A stretch of 64,000 nt of DNA from Provencibacterium sp. (GTDB lineage Bacteria; Bacillota; Clostridia; Oscillospirales; Ruminococcaceae), in the NCBI GenBank assembly GCA_022792175.1, contig JAAWAN010000009.1:1-64000 (forward strand), in the 5' to 3' direction. The position numbers were made by a program, and so were the translations under genes. How positions within the stretch are numbered: the first letter of the stretch is position 1; every line of letters starts with the position of its first letter. The notes under the pieces were generated by a model. That model searched no databases. It worked only from the letters and a program-made list of their open reading frames with translations, and was not told the origin of the DNA. Positions 23,087-31,418 of this stretch are shown here, one piece after another.

Positions 23087-25699
23087 ATGAACACGCAGAA
23101 GCTGACACAGAAATCGATAGAAGCGGTGAGCGCGGCACAGAATCTCGCCATAGAGTGGCAGAACCCGCAGATTGAGCAGGAGCATCTGCTCGCAGCGCTG
23201 CTCGGACAGGAAAACGGCCTGATTGGCGAGCTGCTGAAAAAAATGGGGATCGATCCCGCAATGATGCTTTCCTCTGCCATGCAGCTGGTTGAGAAGCTGC
23301 CCGGCGTCAGCGGCGGCGGGCGGGAGAGCGGAAAAATCTATGTATCCGCCGATACCGACCGCGCGCTGACCGAAGCGGAGCGCACGGCTGAGCGGATGAA
23401 GGACGACTATATCTCGGTGGAGCACCTCTTCCTGGGGCTCACCGAAAAGCCGAGCCGGGCTTTGCAGGAGCTGCTGCACAGCTTCGGGGTCAGCAAAAAC
23501 CGCTTTCTGGATGCGCTGCAGGCGGTGCGCGGCAACACCCGCGTTACCTCCGACAGCCCGGAGGACACCTATGATGTCCTCAAAAAATATGGCTCCGACC
23601 TCACCGGCCTGGCCCGCAGCCAGAAGCTTGACCCGGTTATCGGCCGGGATAACGAGATACGCAACGTCATCCGCATTTTAAGCCGTAAGACAAAGAACAA
23701 CCCCGTTTTAATCGGCGAGCCGGGCGTTGGCAAAACGGCCATCGCCGAGGGGCTGGCGCTGCGCATTGTGCGCGGGGATGTGCCGGAGAACCTCAAGGAC
23801 CGCATGCTCTTTTCGCTGGATATGGGTGCGCTGATTGCGGGAGCAAAATTCCGCGGCGAGTTTGAGGAGCGCCTCAAGGCGGTGCTCGCCGAGGTCAAAA
23901 AGAGCGAGGGGAAGATCATCCTCTTTATCGATGAGCTGCACACCATTGTCGGCGCGGGCAAAACCGAGGGCTCGATGGATGCCGGCAACCTTTTAAAGCC
24001 GATGCTCGCACGCGGCGAGCTGCACTGCATCGGCGCGACGACGCTCGACGAATACCGCCAGTATGTTGAAAAGGATGCCGCACTGGAAAGGCGCTTTCAG
24101 CCGGTGCTGGTGGATGAGCCGACGGTGGAGGACACCATCTCGATTCTGCGCGGCCTCAAGGAGCGCTACGAGGTCTTTCATGGCGTTAAAATTCAGGATG
24201 GTGCGCTGATAGCGGCGGCCGTCCTCTCCAACCGCTATATCTCTGACCGCTTCCTTCCGGATAAGGCCATCGACCTAGTGGACGAGGCCTGCGCGATGAT
24301 TAAAACCGAGATGGATTCGATGCCCGCCGAGCTGGACGAAATCTCCCGCAAAATCATGCAGCTGGAGATTGAAGAGGCCGCGCTGAAAAAGGAAAATGAC
24401 CATCTCTCAAAGGAGCACCTGGAGGAGCTGCAAAAGGAGCTTTCCGAGCTGCGCGCCCAGTGCAGCGAAATGAAGGCCAAATGGGAAAATGAAAAGCAGG
24501 CCATCGGCAAGGTACAGCATATCCGGGAGGAGATTGAGCAGGTAAATGCCCAGATTGAACAGGCGCAGCGCAGCTATGACCTCAATAAGGCCGCCGAGCT
24601 GACCTATGGGAAGCTTCCCGAGCTGCAAAAGCGCCTGGAGGCGGAGGAGGCGCTCGCCGAGGAGGGCCGCGCCCGCAGCCTTCTGCGTGATAAGGTGACC
24701 GATGAGGAGATCGCCCGCATCGTCGGACGTTGGACCGGCATTCCGGTCTCCCGGCTGATGGAGTCGGAGCGGGATAAGCTGCTCAGCCTGCCGGACATTC
24801 TGCACCGGCGGGTCATCGGGCAGGAGGAGGCCGTTCAGAAGGTTTCGGAGGCCATTCTGCGCTCGCGCGCGGGCATACAGGACCCCCGGCGCCCCATCGG
24901 CTCCTTCCTCTTTCTGGGGCCTACCGGCGTCGGCAAAACCGAGCTGGCCAAGGCGCTTGCCCAGTGCCTGTTTGATGATGAGCACAACATCGTGCGCATT
25001 GATATGACCGAATATATGGAGAAGTTCTCGGTCTCCCGCCTCATCGGCGCGCCTCCCGGATATGTCGGCTATGAGGAGGGCGGCCAGCTGACCGAAGCGG
25101 TGCGCCGCAAGCCCTATTCGGTCGTGCTGTTCGATGAGATTGAGAAGGCCCATCCGGATGTTTTCAACATCCTCCTGCAGGTGCTGGATGACGGGCGCAT
25201 TACCGACTCGCAGGGCCGCACGGTTGATTTTAAAAACACCATTCTCATTTTGACCTCCAACCTCGGTTCGAACTATATTCTCGAGGGCATCGGAGAAAAC
25301 GGACAGGTGACCGAAGGGGCGCGCGCGGCTGTTGATGCCCTGTTAAAGCAGCAGTTTCGCCCGGAGTTTCTCAACCGGCTGGATGAAATCGTCTTCTACA
25401 AGCCGCTTGTCCGCGAGGAAATCGGCAGGATTGTGGAACTCATGCTGGAGGAGCTCAGAAAGCGGCTGCAGGATCGGGAGCTCTCGCTGCAGATAAGCGA
25501 GGAGGCGAAGCGCTTCATCGCCGACGAGGGCTTCGACCCGGTCTATGGTGCGCGCCCGCTTAAAAGGTTCATTCAAAGCCGGGTGGAAACGCAGGTTGCC
25601 CGCGCCATCATTGCCGGCGACCCGCTGCCCGGCTCTACCCTCTCGGTTACCCTGGAAAACGGCGCCGTTGCCGTCCATATTCTGGGGCCGGGCAATTGA
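23087..25699 (+). CDS. clpB: ATP-dependent disaggregase ClpB
   Basis: An 870-residue AAA+ chaperone that pulls aggregated proteins apart together with DnaK. Residues 1-145 are the double Clp-N domain. The first ATPase has Walker [14 protein letters not shown] near 203 and Walker [12 protein letters not shown] long coiled-coil middle domain spans about 400-525, which distinguishes ClpB from ClpC. The second ATPase has [14 protein letters not shown] near 605 and [11 protein letters not shown]. The ATG at 23087 is preferred over 23069 because GAGGGGG lies nine bases before it. It is a single-gene unit controlled by CIRCE. Confidence 0.96.
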   Translation: MNTQKLTQKSIEAVSAAQNLAIEWQNPQIEQEHLLAALLGQENGLIGELLKKMGIDPAMMLSSAMQLVEKLPGVSGGGRESGKIYVSADTDRALTEAERTAERMKDDYISVEHLFLGLTEKPSRALQELLHSFGVSKNRFLDALQAVRGNTRVTSDSPEDTYDVLKKYGSDLTGLARSQKLDPVIGRDNEIRNVIRILSRKTKNNPVLIGEPGVGKTAIAEGLALRIVRGDVPENLKDRMLFSLDMGALIAGAKFRGEFEERLKAVLAEVKKSEGKIILFIDELHTIVGAGKTEGSMDAGNLLKPMLARGELHCIGATTLDEYRQYVEKDAALERRFQPVLVDEPTVEDTISILRGLKERYEVFHGVKIQDGALIAAAVLSNRYISDRFLPDKAIDLVDEACAMIKTEMDSMPAELDEISRKIMQLEIEEAALKKENDHLSKEHLEELQKELSELRAQCSEMKAKWENEKQAIGKVQHIREEIEQVNAQIEQAQRSYDLNKAAELTYGKLPELQKRLEAEEALAEEGRARSLLRDKVTDEEIARIVGRWTGIPVSRLMESERDKLLSLPDILHRRVIGQEEAVQKVSEAILRSRAGIQDPRRPIGSFLFLGPTGVGKTELAKALAQCLFDDEHNIVRIDMTEYMEKFSVSRLIGAPPGYVGYEEGGQLTEAVRRKPYSVVLFDEIEKAHPDVFNILLQVLDDGRITDSQGRTVDFKNTILILTSNLGSNYILEGIGENGQVTEGARAAVDALLKQQFRPEFLNRLDEIVFYKPLVREEIGRIVELMLEELRKRLQDRELSLQISEEAKRFIADEGFDPVYGARPLKRFIQSRVETQVARAIIAGDPLPGSTLSVTLENGAVAVHILGPGN

Positions 25700-25724
25700 C
25701 TTCCTCTTTCTGCACGCTTATAAT
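25696..25724 (+). promoter_or_regulatory. Promoter nested in the clpB stop and terminator
   Basis: TTGACT (25696-25701) overlaps the clpB stop codon and TATAAT (25719-25724) touches the first arm of the terminator; the spacer is 17 bases. A transcript starting near 25731 would lack part of the first arm and so should escape the terminator. It could drive the ASCH gene and the genes after it. Confidence 0.6.
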
Positions 25725-25759
25725 GGAGACAAGCCAAATGGAGCTTGTCTCCATTTTTT
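25723..25759 (+). terminator. clpB terminator
   Basis: Arms ATGGAGACAAGC (25723-25734) and GCTTGTCTCCAT (25743-25754), eight-base loop, then a T run. Confidence 0.8.
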
Positions 25760-25843
25760 CCGATATGCGCATATACTCTGTAGCGGACATCTGCGATAAG
25801 GGCCGCCACTCTGGCCTTTAGAGGATAGAAAGGAGATCTTTCT

Positions 25844-26287
25844 TTGAAGGCTATCACCCTCTGGCAGCCTTGGGCCTCTCTGCTCGCCGAAGGCCCCAAA
25901 ATTTATGAAACACGCAGCTGGGCAGTCCGCTACCGCGGCCCTGTCGCCATTCATGCGGCCCGGCTTCCTCTGAAGGCGGCGCTGCGGGAAACATCGCCGG
26001 AAAAACGCGCTGCCATTGAGCGCGCGCTCTTTCCCAAAAGGCTGGAGGAGCTGCCCGCCGGCTGCATCCTGGGGACGGCGGTGCTCAGCGGCTGCATTCC
26101 GATCGATGAGGCCTTTCTGCACACCCTTCCCGAAGGGGAATGGTTTTTAGGGGACTTTACCCCGGGGCGCTTTGCCTGGAGCTTTACCGACCTGCAGCCG
26201 CTGGCCGTCCCCATCCCCGCGCGCGGCTGGCAGGGGCTCTGGAACTGGACAGGGCCGCTCCCCCCAGACGAAAAAGTAAATCATTAA
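25844..26287 (+). CDS. ASCH domain protein
   Basis: A 147-residue protein with the start of the ASCH fold (ITLWQPWASLLAEGPKIYET) and RSWAVRYRGPVAIHAA, then GCILGTAVLSGC and FAWSFTDLQPLAVPIPARG. ASCH domains are PUA-like RNA-binding folds; some members bind or cleave modified nucleosides. The TTG start has AAGGAG eight bases upstream. The gene is followed closely by two acetyltransferase genes, perhaps in one transcript from the promoter at 25696. The exact role is unknown. Confidence 0.85.
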   Translation: MKAITLWQPWASLLAEGPKIYETRSWAVRYRGPVAIHAARLPLKAALRETSPEKRAAIERALFPKRLEELPAGCILGTAVLSGCIPIDEAFLHTLPEGEWFLGDFTPGRFAWSFTDLQPLAVPIPARGWQGLWNWTGPLPPDEKVNH

Positions 26288-26325
26288 AAGCAGCAGCTTT
26301 TTTAAAAAGAAACGGAGGCGGGAAG

Positions 26326-26799
26326 ATGACAGAGAAATTCATCCTGCGAAAAGCGGAAAAGCAGGACTATCCGGACATCCACGCGCTGCTTTACGCGCTG
26401 CACCGGCTGCATGTGCAGGCGCGGCCGGATATCTACCGGCAGGCCGACCCGCTGCCGGAAACGGAATACCAGCAGCTGCTGCAGGATGAAAACACCCTCC
26501 TGCTGGCCGCCTTTGATGGGGAGAGGGCGGTAGGCGTCTGCCAGCTCTGCTACCGCCTGCCGAAGAGCCCGCTGCTGCAGCCGGTGCCCTGCGCCTTTAT
26601 TGAGGCGCTCGCCGTTTCGGAGGATGTCCAGCGGCAGGGAGTGGGAAAGCAGCTGTTTTTGCAGGCGCGCGCCCTGGCCCGGGAGAGGGGCGCCGCCCGG
26701 CTTTCGCTCAATGTCTGGTCCTTTAATGAAAAGGCCCTTTCCTTCTACCGCAAAATGGGTCTGCGGGACCAGCGGTTTTTCATGGAGGAAGCGCTATGA
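26326..26799 (+). CDS. GNAT family N-acetyltransferase
   Basis: A 157-residue single-domain GNAT enzyme that would transfer an acetyl group from acetyl-CoA. The acetyl-CoA site is in ALAVSEDVQRQGVGKQLF (motif Q/R-x-x-G-x-G/A) near residue 100, and the final strand and helix contain NVWSFNEKALSFYRKMGL. The start at ATG 26326 has CGGAGGCGGG upstream. Its stop overlaps the next ATG by four bases, so translation is coupled to the GNAT-HD gene. Acceptor unknown. Confidence 0.88.
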   Translation: MTEKFILRKAEKQDYPDIHALLYALHRLHVQARPDIYRQADPLPETEYQQLLQDENTLLLAAFDGERAVGVCQLCYRLPKSPLLQPVPCAFIEALAVSEDVQRQGVGKQLFLQARALARERGAARLSLNVWSFNEKALSFYRKMGLRDQRFFMEEAL

Positions 26800-28058
26800 T
26801 TCGATATGAAACGCCCCGCCTGCTCCTGCGCCCCTTCACAGAAACGGATGCCCCGGCCGTGCAGGCCTATGCCGGCGACCCGCAGGTTCTGCGCTTTTTG
26901 TGCTGGGGCCCCAACTCTCCGAAGCAGACAGAGTCCTTCGTCCGTTCGGCCATCGAGGCGATGGGACAACGTCCCTGCCGGGATATCCATCTGGCGGTGC
27001 TGCGAAAGGAGGATGGGGCGCTCATCGGCGCCTGCCGGCTTTCGATTGAGGAGGCCACCGGCAAAACCAGCTATATCCTGCGCAGGGACTGCTGGAGGCA
27101 GGGCTATGGAACCGAGCTGGGCCGCTTTTTAATCGGCCTTGGCTTCGGAGAACTGGGGCTGCGAAGGCTCTGCGCCCGGTGCGATGCGGACAACACCGGC
27201 TCCTATCGGCTGCTGGAGAAAATCGGCATGCGCCGCGAGGGGTGCTTTCGCCGTTCTCTGCGCTCAAACGGTCTTTCCGGCGGGCACTGGCGGGATGAAT
27301 ATGTCTATGGCATTCTGCGCGAGGAGTGGGAGAGAAGCGCGCCGGCTGCTGCGGTGGGCCCGCGGGCAGAGAAGCTTCCGCAGCAGGCCGCCCGTTACCG
27401 GGCGATGTACCGCTTTGTGCGGGAGCATCTTATCGCCTGCGGCGGGGAGGAGAGCGCCGCCGCCCCCTTCCGGCGGCGCAGCGAGCATATTCTGCGGATG
27501 TGCGGCTGGGCGTGGCGGCTGGCCAGAGCCTATCCGGGTGAAGTGGATGTGGATTCGCTGATGATTGCCGCCATCTTTCATGATGCCGGATATGACGGGC
27601 AGGAGCGCCGGGCCGGACATGCCGCGCTCGGGGCCGGGGTGTTTGACGGCTACGCCCAAAATACCGATATTCCGCAGGCGCAGCGGGAGTTTATCCACCG
27701 GCTGATTGCCCTGCATTCGGATAAAGGCCTCATGCGCTCCCCCGATACGCCGCCCGAGCTGCTGCTGCTCATGGAGGCGGATCTGCTCGATGAAACCGGC
27801 GCCATGTCGCTGACCTGGGATGCGCTGGCCGAGGGGGCAAAGCAGGACTGCAGCTTCTGCGGCGCCTGCCGGCGGATGAACCGCTATTCCGCCCGCTTTC
27901 TCTCGGAAAACCCGATGGTGACCGAGGCGGCAAAACGGCTCTGGCAGCAGAAGCAGGAGCTGATTTCCGTTTTTTTAAAGGCGCTGGATGAGGACCTGAT
28001 GCAGCCTCCGCCGGAGGGCTTCTGGGCGCAGCCCGGGCCGGATCCGGGACAGGCATAG
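26796..28058 (+). CDS. RimJ/RimL-type acetyltransferase fused to an HD phosphohydrolase-like domain
   Basis: A 420-residue two-domain protein. Residues 1 to about 180 are a RimJ/RimL-like GNAT (TPRLLLRPFTETDAPAVQAY, then RRDCWRQGYGTELGRFLIG and NTGSYRLLEKIGMRREG). Residues about 200-400 are an HD-type domain: HILRMCGWAWRLARAYPG supplies the first His, AAIFHDAGYDG the His-Asp pair, and LMEADLLDETG a later Asp. Such HD domains usually cleave phosphate monoesters or diesters. The fusion is uncommon to my knowledge and no substrate can be inferred. It is translationally coupled to the preceding GNAT gene. Confidence 0.85.
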   Translation: MIRYETPRLLLRPFTETDAPAVQAYAGDPQVLRFLCWGPNSPKQTESFVRSAIEAMGQRPCRDIHLAVLRKEDGALIGACRLSIEEATGKTSYILRRDCWRQGYGTELGRFLIGLGFGELGLRRLCARCDADNTGSYRLLEKIGMRREGCFRRSLRSNGLSGGHWRDEYVYGILREEWERSAPAAAVGPRAEKLPQQAARYRAMYRFVREHLIACGGEESAAAPFRRRSEHILRMCGWAWRLARAYPGEVDVDSLMIAAIFHDAGYDGQERRAGHAALGAGVFDGYAQNTDIPQAQREFIHRLIALHSDKGLMRSPDTPPELLLLMEADLLDETGAMSLTWDALAEGAKQDCSFCGACRRMNRYSARFLSENPMVTEAAKRLWQQKQELISVFLKALDEDLMQPPPEGFWAQPGPDPGQA

Positions 28059-28065
28059 CGCCCGC

Positions 28066-28095
28066 TTGCGGCATTTTGCAAAAAAGGGGTATACT
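28066..28095 (+). promoter_or_regulatory. Promoter of the C_GCAxxG_C_C gene
   Basis: TTGCGG (28066-28071) and TATACT (28090-28095) with an 18-base spacer, 24 bases before the TTG start. Confidence 0.6.
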
Positions 28096-28118
28096 AACAG
28101 GAAAGGCGGAGAATCATC

Positions 28119-28559
28119 TTGGGAATTTCGGAAACGGCAAAGGCCCACTTTTTTGAGGGATACAGCTGCGCGCAGTCGGTACTGCTGACGCTCGCACCCC
28201 ATATCGGCCTTTCGGAGCAGACGGCGTTGCTGCTCGCCTCCCCCTTTGGGGGCGGGATGGGCCGCATGCGCCAGGTCTGCGGAACGGTGAGCGCCATGTA
28301 TATGGCGCTCGGCCTGCGGGAGGGCTATACCGGCGCGACCGATGCTACCGGCAAGGAGGCGCTCTATCAGCGGGTGCAGCGGCTGGCAGAAGAATTTCAG
28401 GCTGAAAACGGCTCAATTCTCTGCCGCGACCTGCTCGCCTCCCCCGGAAAACCCGCTCCGGACAGCAAGACGACCAGCGGGCATGACCCGCGCTGCGGTG
28501 AATATGTCCGCCGGGCGACCGCTCTGATTCTCCGGGAGCTGGAAATCCCTGACGAATAG
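28119..28559 (+). CDS. C_GCAxxG_C_C family (redox-active) protein
   Basis: A 146-residue cytosolic protein of the C-GCAxxG-C-C family. The conserved cysteines are in EGYSCAQSV near residue 17, GGGMGRMRQVCG near 53, ILCRDLL near 107 and RCGEYV near 128. Members are thought to bind metal or take part in redox reactions and are common in anaerobes, but the reaction is not established. The start is TTG with GGAG eight bases upstream. Confidence 0.88.
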   Translation: MGISETAKAHFFEGYSCAQSVLLTLAPHIGLSEQTALLLASPFGGGMGRMRQVCGTVSAMYMALGLREGYTGATDATGKEALYQRVQRLAEEFQAENGSILCRDLLASPGKPAPDSKTTSGHDPRCGEYVRRATALILRELEIPDE

Positions 28560-28674
28560 ACGGGAGATAGGCGGCCCCTTTTAGCGGAACAGAAAGAGGC
28601 GGCCCTTTCGCGGCGCGCCTGCCGCTTTCTTTCTGCCTGCTGGCCCGGCCGAGTTACAAAATTAAGGAATGGTC

Positions 28675-30039
28675 ATGAAGATGGAATCTGTCAAAAGGCG
28701 ATATCAATACCGGAGAACGATTATGTTTGCCTGCCGGATGGCGCTCATGGGCAGCATGGCGGGGATTTTCAGCCTCATCTGGTCCCGCTTCTATCAGCAG
28801 TCGCGGTTTTTTAATAAGGGCAATTATCTGGTTATCGGCATCTACTGTGTCATCTATTTTCTGTTTAATACGATGTATGGCGGCTTTCGCACGGGAGCGG
28901 CGCGGCATGGCGAGGTGCTCTATTCAAATGCCATCGCCCTGATTTTCACCGATCTGCTGATTTATTTTCAGCTCTCCCTCTTTGCGCGGGAGCTGCTGCC
29001 TCCCATGCCCATGCTTCTGATGTGGCTCTGCCAGTTTCTGGCCAGCGTTGTGCTCACCTATTTTTCCAACTTCATCTATTTTAAAATCTATCCGGTGCGG
29101 GATGTGCTCTTTATCTGCCGCAATGTGGATAACGAGAAGCGCTTTATGCAGAAGATCAAAAGCATTAAGGAGCGCTACCGCCTGAAAAGGATTATGACGC
29201 AGGATAAAGATATCGATGCCGTTAAAGAGGCCATTCTGCAGGTCAACTGCGTTATGATCAGCGATATCGACCTGCCGCTGCGCAACCGGCTGGTCGAATT
29301 CTGCTATGAGCACTCTATCCGGGTCTACATTATGCCCAACGTGGAGGATATCATGCTCAACACGGCGCAGTCCACCCACATTTTTGATACACCGGTGCTG
29401 CTCTGCAAAAACTATCAGCTGACCAATGAACAGCGCCTCTTCAAGCGGGCGGTGGATATTTTCCTCTCTTCGCTCGGACTGCTGCTGGCCTCCCCCATTA
29501 TGCTGATAGAGGCCATCGTCATCAAGCTGTATGACGGTGGCCCGGTCTTCTACCGGCAGGAGCGGCTGACAGACGGCGACCGGGTTTTCAGGCTCTATAA
29601 GTTCCGCAGCATGGTGGTAAACGCCGAGGCGGACGGGGTCGCGCGCCTGGCCAGCAAGAGGGACAGCCGCATTACCCCCTTCGGCCGCTTTATCCGCGCA
29701 ACGCGGCTCGATGAGCTGCCCCAGCTGATTAACATTCTGGTGGGGGATATGTCGGTTGTCGGCCCTCGTCCCGAACGACCCGAGCTGGTAGAAAAGAATC
29801 TGCAGCGCTATCCGGAATTTAAATACCGCACCAAGGTGAAGGCGGGGCTCACCGGCTATGCGCAGGTCTACGGCAAATACAACACCACACCGGAGGACAA
29901 GCTGCGCATGGATCTGCTCTATATCGAGCGCTACTCTATTCTGCTTGATATCAAGCTCATCTTTCTGACCTTCAAAATCCTTCTGCAGCCCGATGCCACC
30001 GAAGGAGTGGATGAATGGGAACAGCCCCCCCGCTCTTAG
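28675..30039 (+). CDS. Membrane sugar transferase (undecaprenyl-phosphate sugar phosphotransferase type)
   Basis: A 454-residue protein. Four or five N-terminal hydrophobic segments (about 20-150) precede a nucleotide-binding-like middle region and a C-terminal bacterial sugar transferase domain that begins at KRAVDIFLSSLGLLLASP. Its catalytic signature is present in FYRQERLTDGDRVFRLYKFR and in RATRLDELPQLINILVGDMS, VGPRPERPELV and KAGLTGYAQVYGKYNT. It should load the first sugar phosphate onto a polyprenyl phosphate carrier for exopolysaccharide or glycan synthesis. The ATG at 28675 is chosen for its spacing to AAGGA. GtrA follows 44 bases downstream. Confidence 0.9.
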   Translation: MKMESVKRRYQYRRTIMFACRMALMGSMAGIFSLIWSRFYQQSRFFNKGNYLVIGIYCVIYFLFNTMYGGFRTGAARHGEVLYSNAIALIFTDLLIYFQLSLFARELLPPMPMLLMWLCQFLASVVLTYFSNFIYFKIYPVRDVLFICRNVDNEKRFMQKIKSIKERYRLKRIMTQDKDIDAVKEAILQVNCVMISDIDLPLRNRLVEFCYEHSIRVYIMPNVEDIMLNTAQSTHIFDTPVLLCKNYQLTNEQRLFKRAVDIFLSSLGLLLASPIMLIEAIVIKLYDGGPVFYRQERLTDGDRVFRLYKFRSMVVNAEADGVARLASKRDSRITPFGRFIRATRLDELPQLINILVGDMSVVGPRPERPELVEKNLQRYPEFKYRTKVKAGLTGYAQVYGKYNTTPEDKLRMDLLYIERYSILLDIKLIFLTFKILLQPDATEGVDEWEQPPRS

Positions 30040-30083
30040 CGGCTTGCCCGCTGTTTGCTGCAGCCCTGGGAGGAGAAAACGCC

Positions 30084-30512
30084 ATGAAAAAGCTCTGGGA
30101 TTTCGGAATGTCCCTGTTTAACCGCTATAAGGAGGTCATTCTCTACCTGATTTTCGGCGGGCTGACGACGCTTGTCAACATCGTCAGCTATGCGCTGTTT
30201 GCCGACTGGCTGGGCATTTACTATCTGACCGCCAACGTCATTGCCTGGATTCTTTCGGTGCTCTTTGCCTATCTGACCAACCGCAGCTTTGTCTTCGAGA
30301 GCAAAAGCCAGGGAAGGGCGGCGCTGCGCGAGCTGCTGCTCTTTTTCGGCTGCCGGCTGCTCTCCGGCCTTTTCGATATGGCCTGCATGTATGTCTGCGT
30401 CGACCTCCTTCAGATGCCGGGACTGGCCGCTAAAATCCTCTCCAATGTTATCGTTATCATTCTCAACTACCTGTTCAGCAAGTTTCTCATCTTTCAGAAG
30501 AAAGAAAACTGA
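30084..30512 (+). CDS. GtrA family membrane protein
   Basis: A 142-residue protein with four hydrophobic helices and the GtrA signature YLIFGGLTTLVNIVSYALF near the N-terminus, then WILSVLFAYLTNRSFVF and NVIVIILNYLFSKFLIF. GtrA proteins help move lipid-linked sugars across the membrane. The start follows GGGAGGAG. Its place after the sugar transferase suggests a shared surface-glycan role, although no further glycan genes are next to it. Confidence 0.9.
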   Translation: MKKLWDFGMSLFNRYKEVILYLIFGGLTTLVNIVSYALFADWLGIYYLTANVIAWILSVLFAYLTNRSFVFESKSQGRAALRELLLFFGCRLLSGLFDMACMYVCVDLLQMPGLAAKILSNVIVIILNYLFSKFLIFQKKEN

Positions 30513-30560
30513 CCGCTTTTTGAAGTGCTCCGACAGGGCCGAAAGTGCTCTTCTCCCAAA

Positions 30561-30612
30561 ACAGAATAAGGAAGGACGGGCTAAAAAGCCCGCCCTTCCT
30601 TATTCTGTTTTC
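30561..30612. terminator. Strong bidirectional terminator between gtrA and rubrerythrin
   Basis: Two 22-base arms, 30561-30582 and 30587-30608, with ACGGGCT/AGCCCG at the top and AGAATAAGG/CCTTATTCT lower down, AAAA loop, T-rich on the plus side. It separates convergent genes. Confidence 0.85.
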
Positions 30613-30636
30613 TTATGTATCGCCCGTCCGAACGGC

Positions 30637-31173
30637 TTAATAATTCTCGGCCTTCAGCTGGAAATAGCTCTGCGGATGCGCACAGACCGGGCAGGCCGTT
30701 GGCGCCTGCCTGCCAATATGGATGTGGCCGCAGTTGCTGCACTGCCAGATTTTATCCCCATCGCGCGAGAAGACAAGGCCGCCCTCCACATTGCTTAACA
30801 GCTTGCGGTAGCGCTCCTCATGCTCCTTCTCGATTTTGGCGACCGCCTCAAACAGGAAGGCTATCTGCTCAAAGCCCTCCTCCCTGGCCTCCCTGGCCAT
30901 TGCAGGATACATATCGGTCCATTCGTCGTTCTCCCCGCCCGCGGCTGCCGCCAGGTTGTCGGCAGTCGTACCGATGCCGGAAAGAAGCTTAAACCAGATT
31001 TTGGCGTGCTCTTTTTCATTGGCCGCTGTCTCCTCAAAAATCTGGGCAATCTGAACATAGCCCTCTTTCTTCGCTTTGGAGGCGAAATAGGTGTATTTGT
31101 TCCTCGCCTGGGATTCCCCCGCAAAGGCCGTCCACAGGTTTTTCTCCGTCTTGCTTCCCTTCAGTTCAGGCAT
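30637..31173 (-). CDS. rbr: Rubrerythrin
   Basis: A 178-residue protein that reduces hydrogen peroxide in anaerobes. The N-terminal ferritin-like four-helix domain carries the diiron Glu/His ligands ([42 protein letters not shown]). The C-terminal rubredoxin-like domain has [12 protein letters not shown] and [11 protein letters not shown], giving two CxxC pairs for an Fe(Cys)4 site. Length is normal. It is a single-gene unit with its own promoter. Confidence 0.97.
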   Translation of the reverse strand: MPELKGSKTEKNLWTAFAGESQARNKYTYFASKAKKEGYVQIAQIFEETAANEKEHAKIWFKLLSGIGTTADNLAAAAGGENDEWTDMYPAMAREAREEGFEQIAFLFEAVAKIEKEHEERYRKLLSNVEGGLVFSRDGDKIWQCSNCGHIHIGRQAPTACPVCAHPQSYFQLKAENY

Positions 31174-31224
31174 TGTTTATCTCCACCTTCTGTCTTCTTC
31201 AATCTGTTTGTTTCTGCCGCTTAC

Positions 31225-31253
31225 AGAATAGCATTTTTACTTTAGGTTGTCAA
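31225..31253 (-). promoter_or_regulatory. Promoter of rubrerythrin
   Basis: TTGACA (31248-31253) and TATTCT (31225-31230) on the minus strand with a 17-base spacer. I see no clear PerR box. Confidence 0.75.
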
Positions 31254-31329
31254 TTTTTATTTGAGGGGAACCCGGGGTTTCTGCCTGCCCGGACAGCTGT
31301 TTCGAAAAAGAGAGTTTTCCCCCTCTCCC

Positions 31330-31357
31330 TTGACAATTAAAATAGCTGTGGTATACT
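31330..31357 (+). promoter_or_regulatory. Promoter of uvrA
   Basis: TTGACA (31330-31335) and TATACT (31352-31357) with a 16-base spacer. Confidence 0.75.
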
Positions 31358-31364
31358 GAGAGAG

Positions 31365-31378
31365 CGAAAATATGTTCT
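31365..31378. promoter_or_regulatory. LexA-like operator of uvrA
   Basis: CGAAAATATGTTCT matches the Bacillota SOS consensus CGAACRNRYGTTYC at all but two positions. It sits at the expected transcription start of uvrA, where LexA would block initiation. Confidence 0.6.
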
Positions 31379-31418
31379 TTTCAAAACAGGAATTTTACCA
31401 TCGACTGGAGGGACCTTT

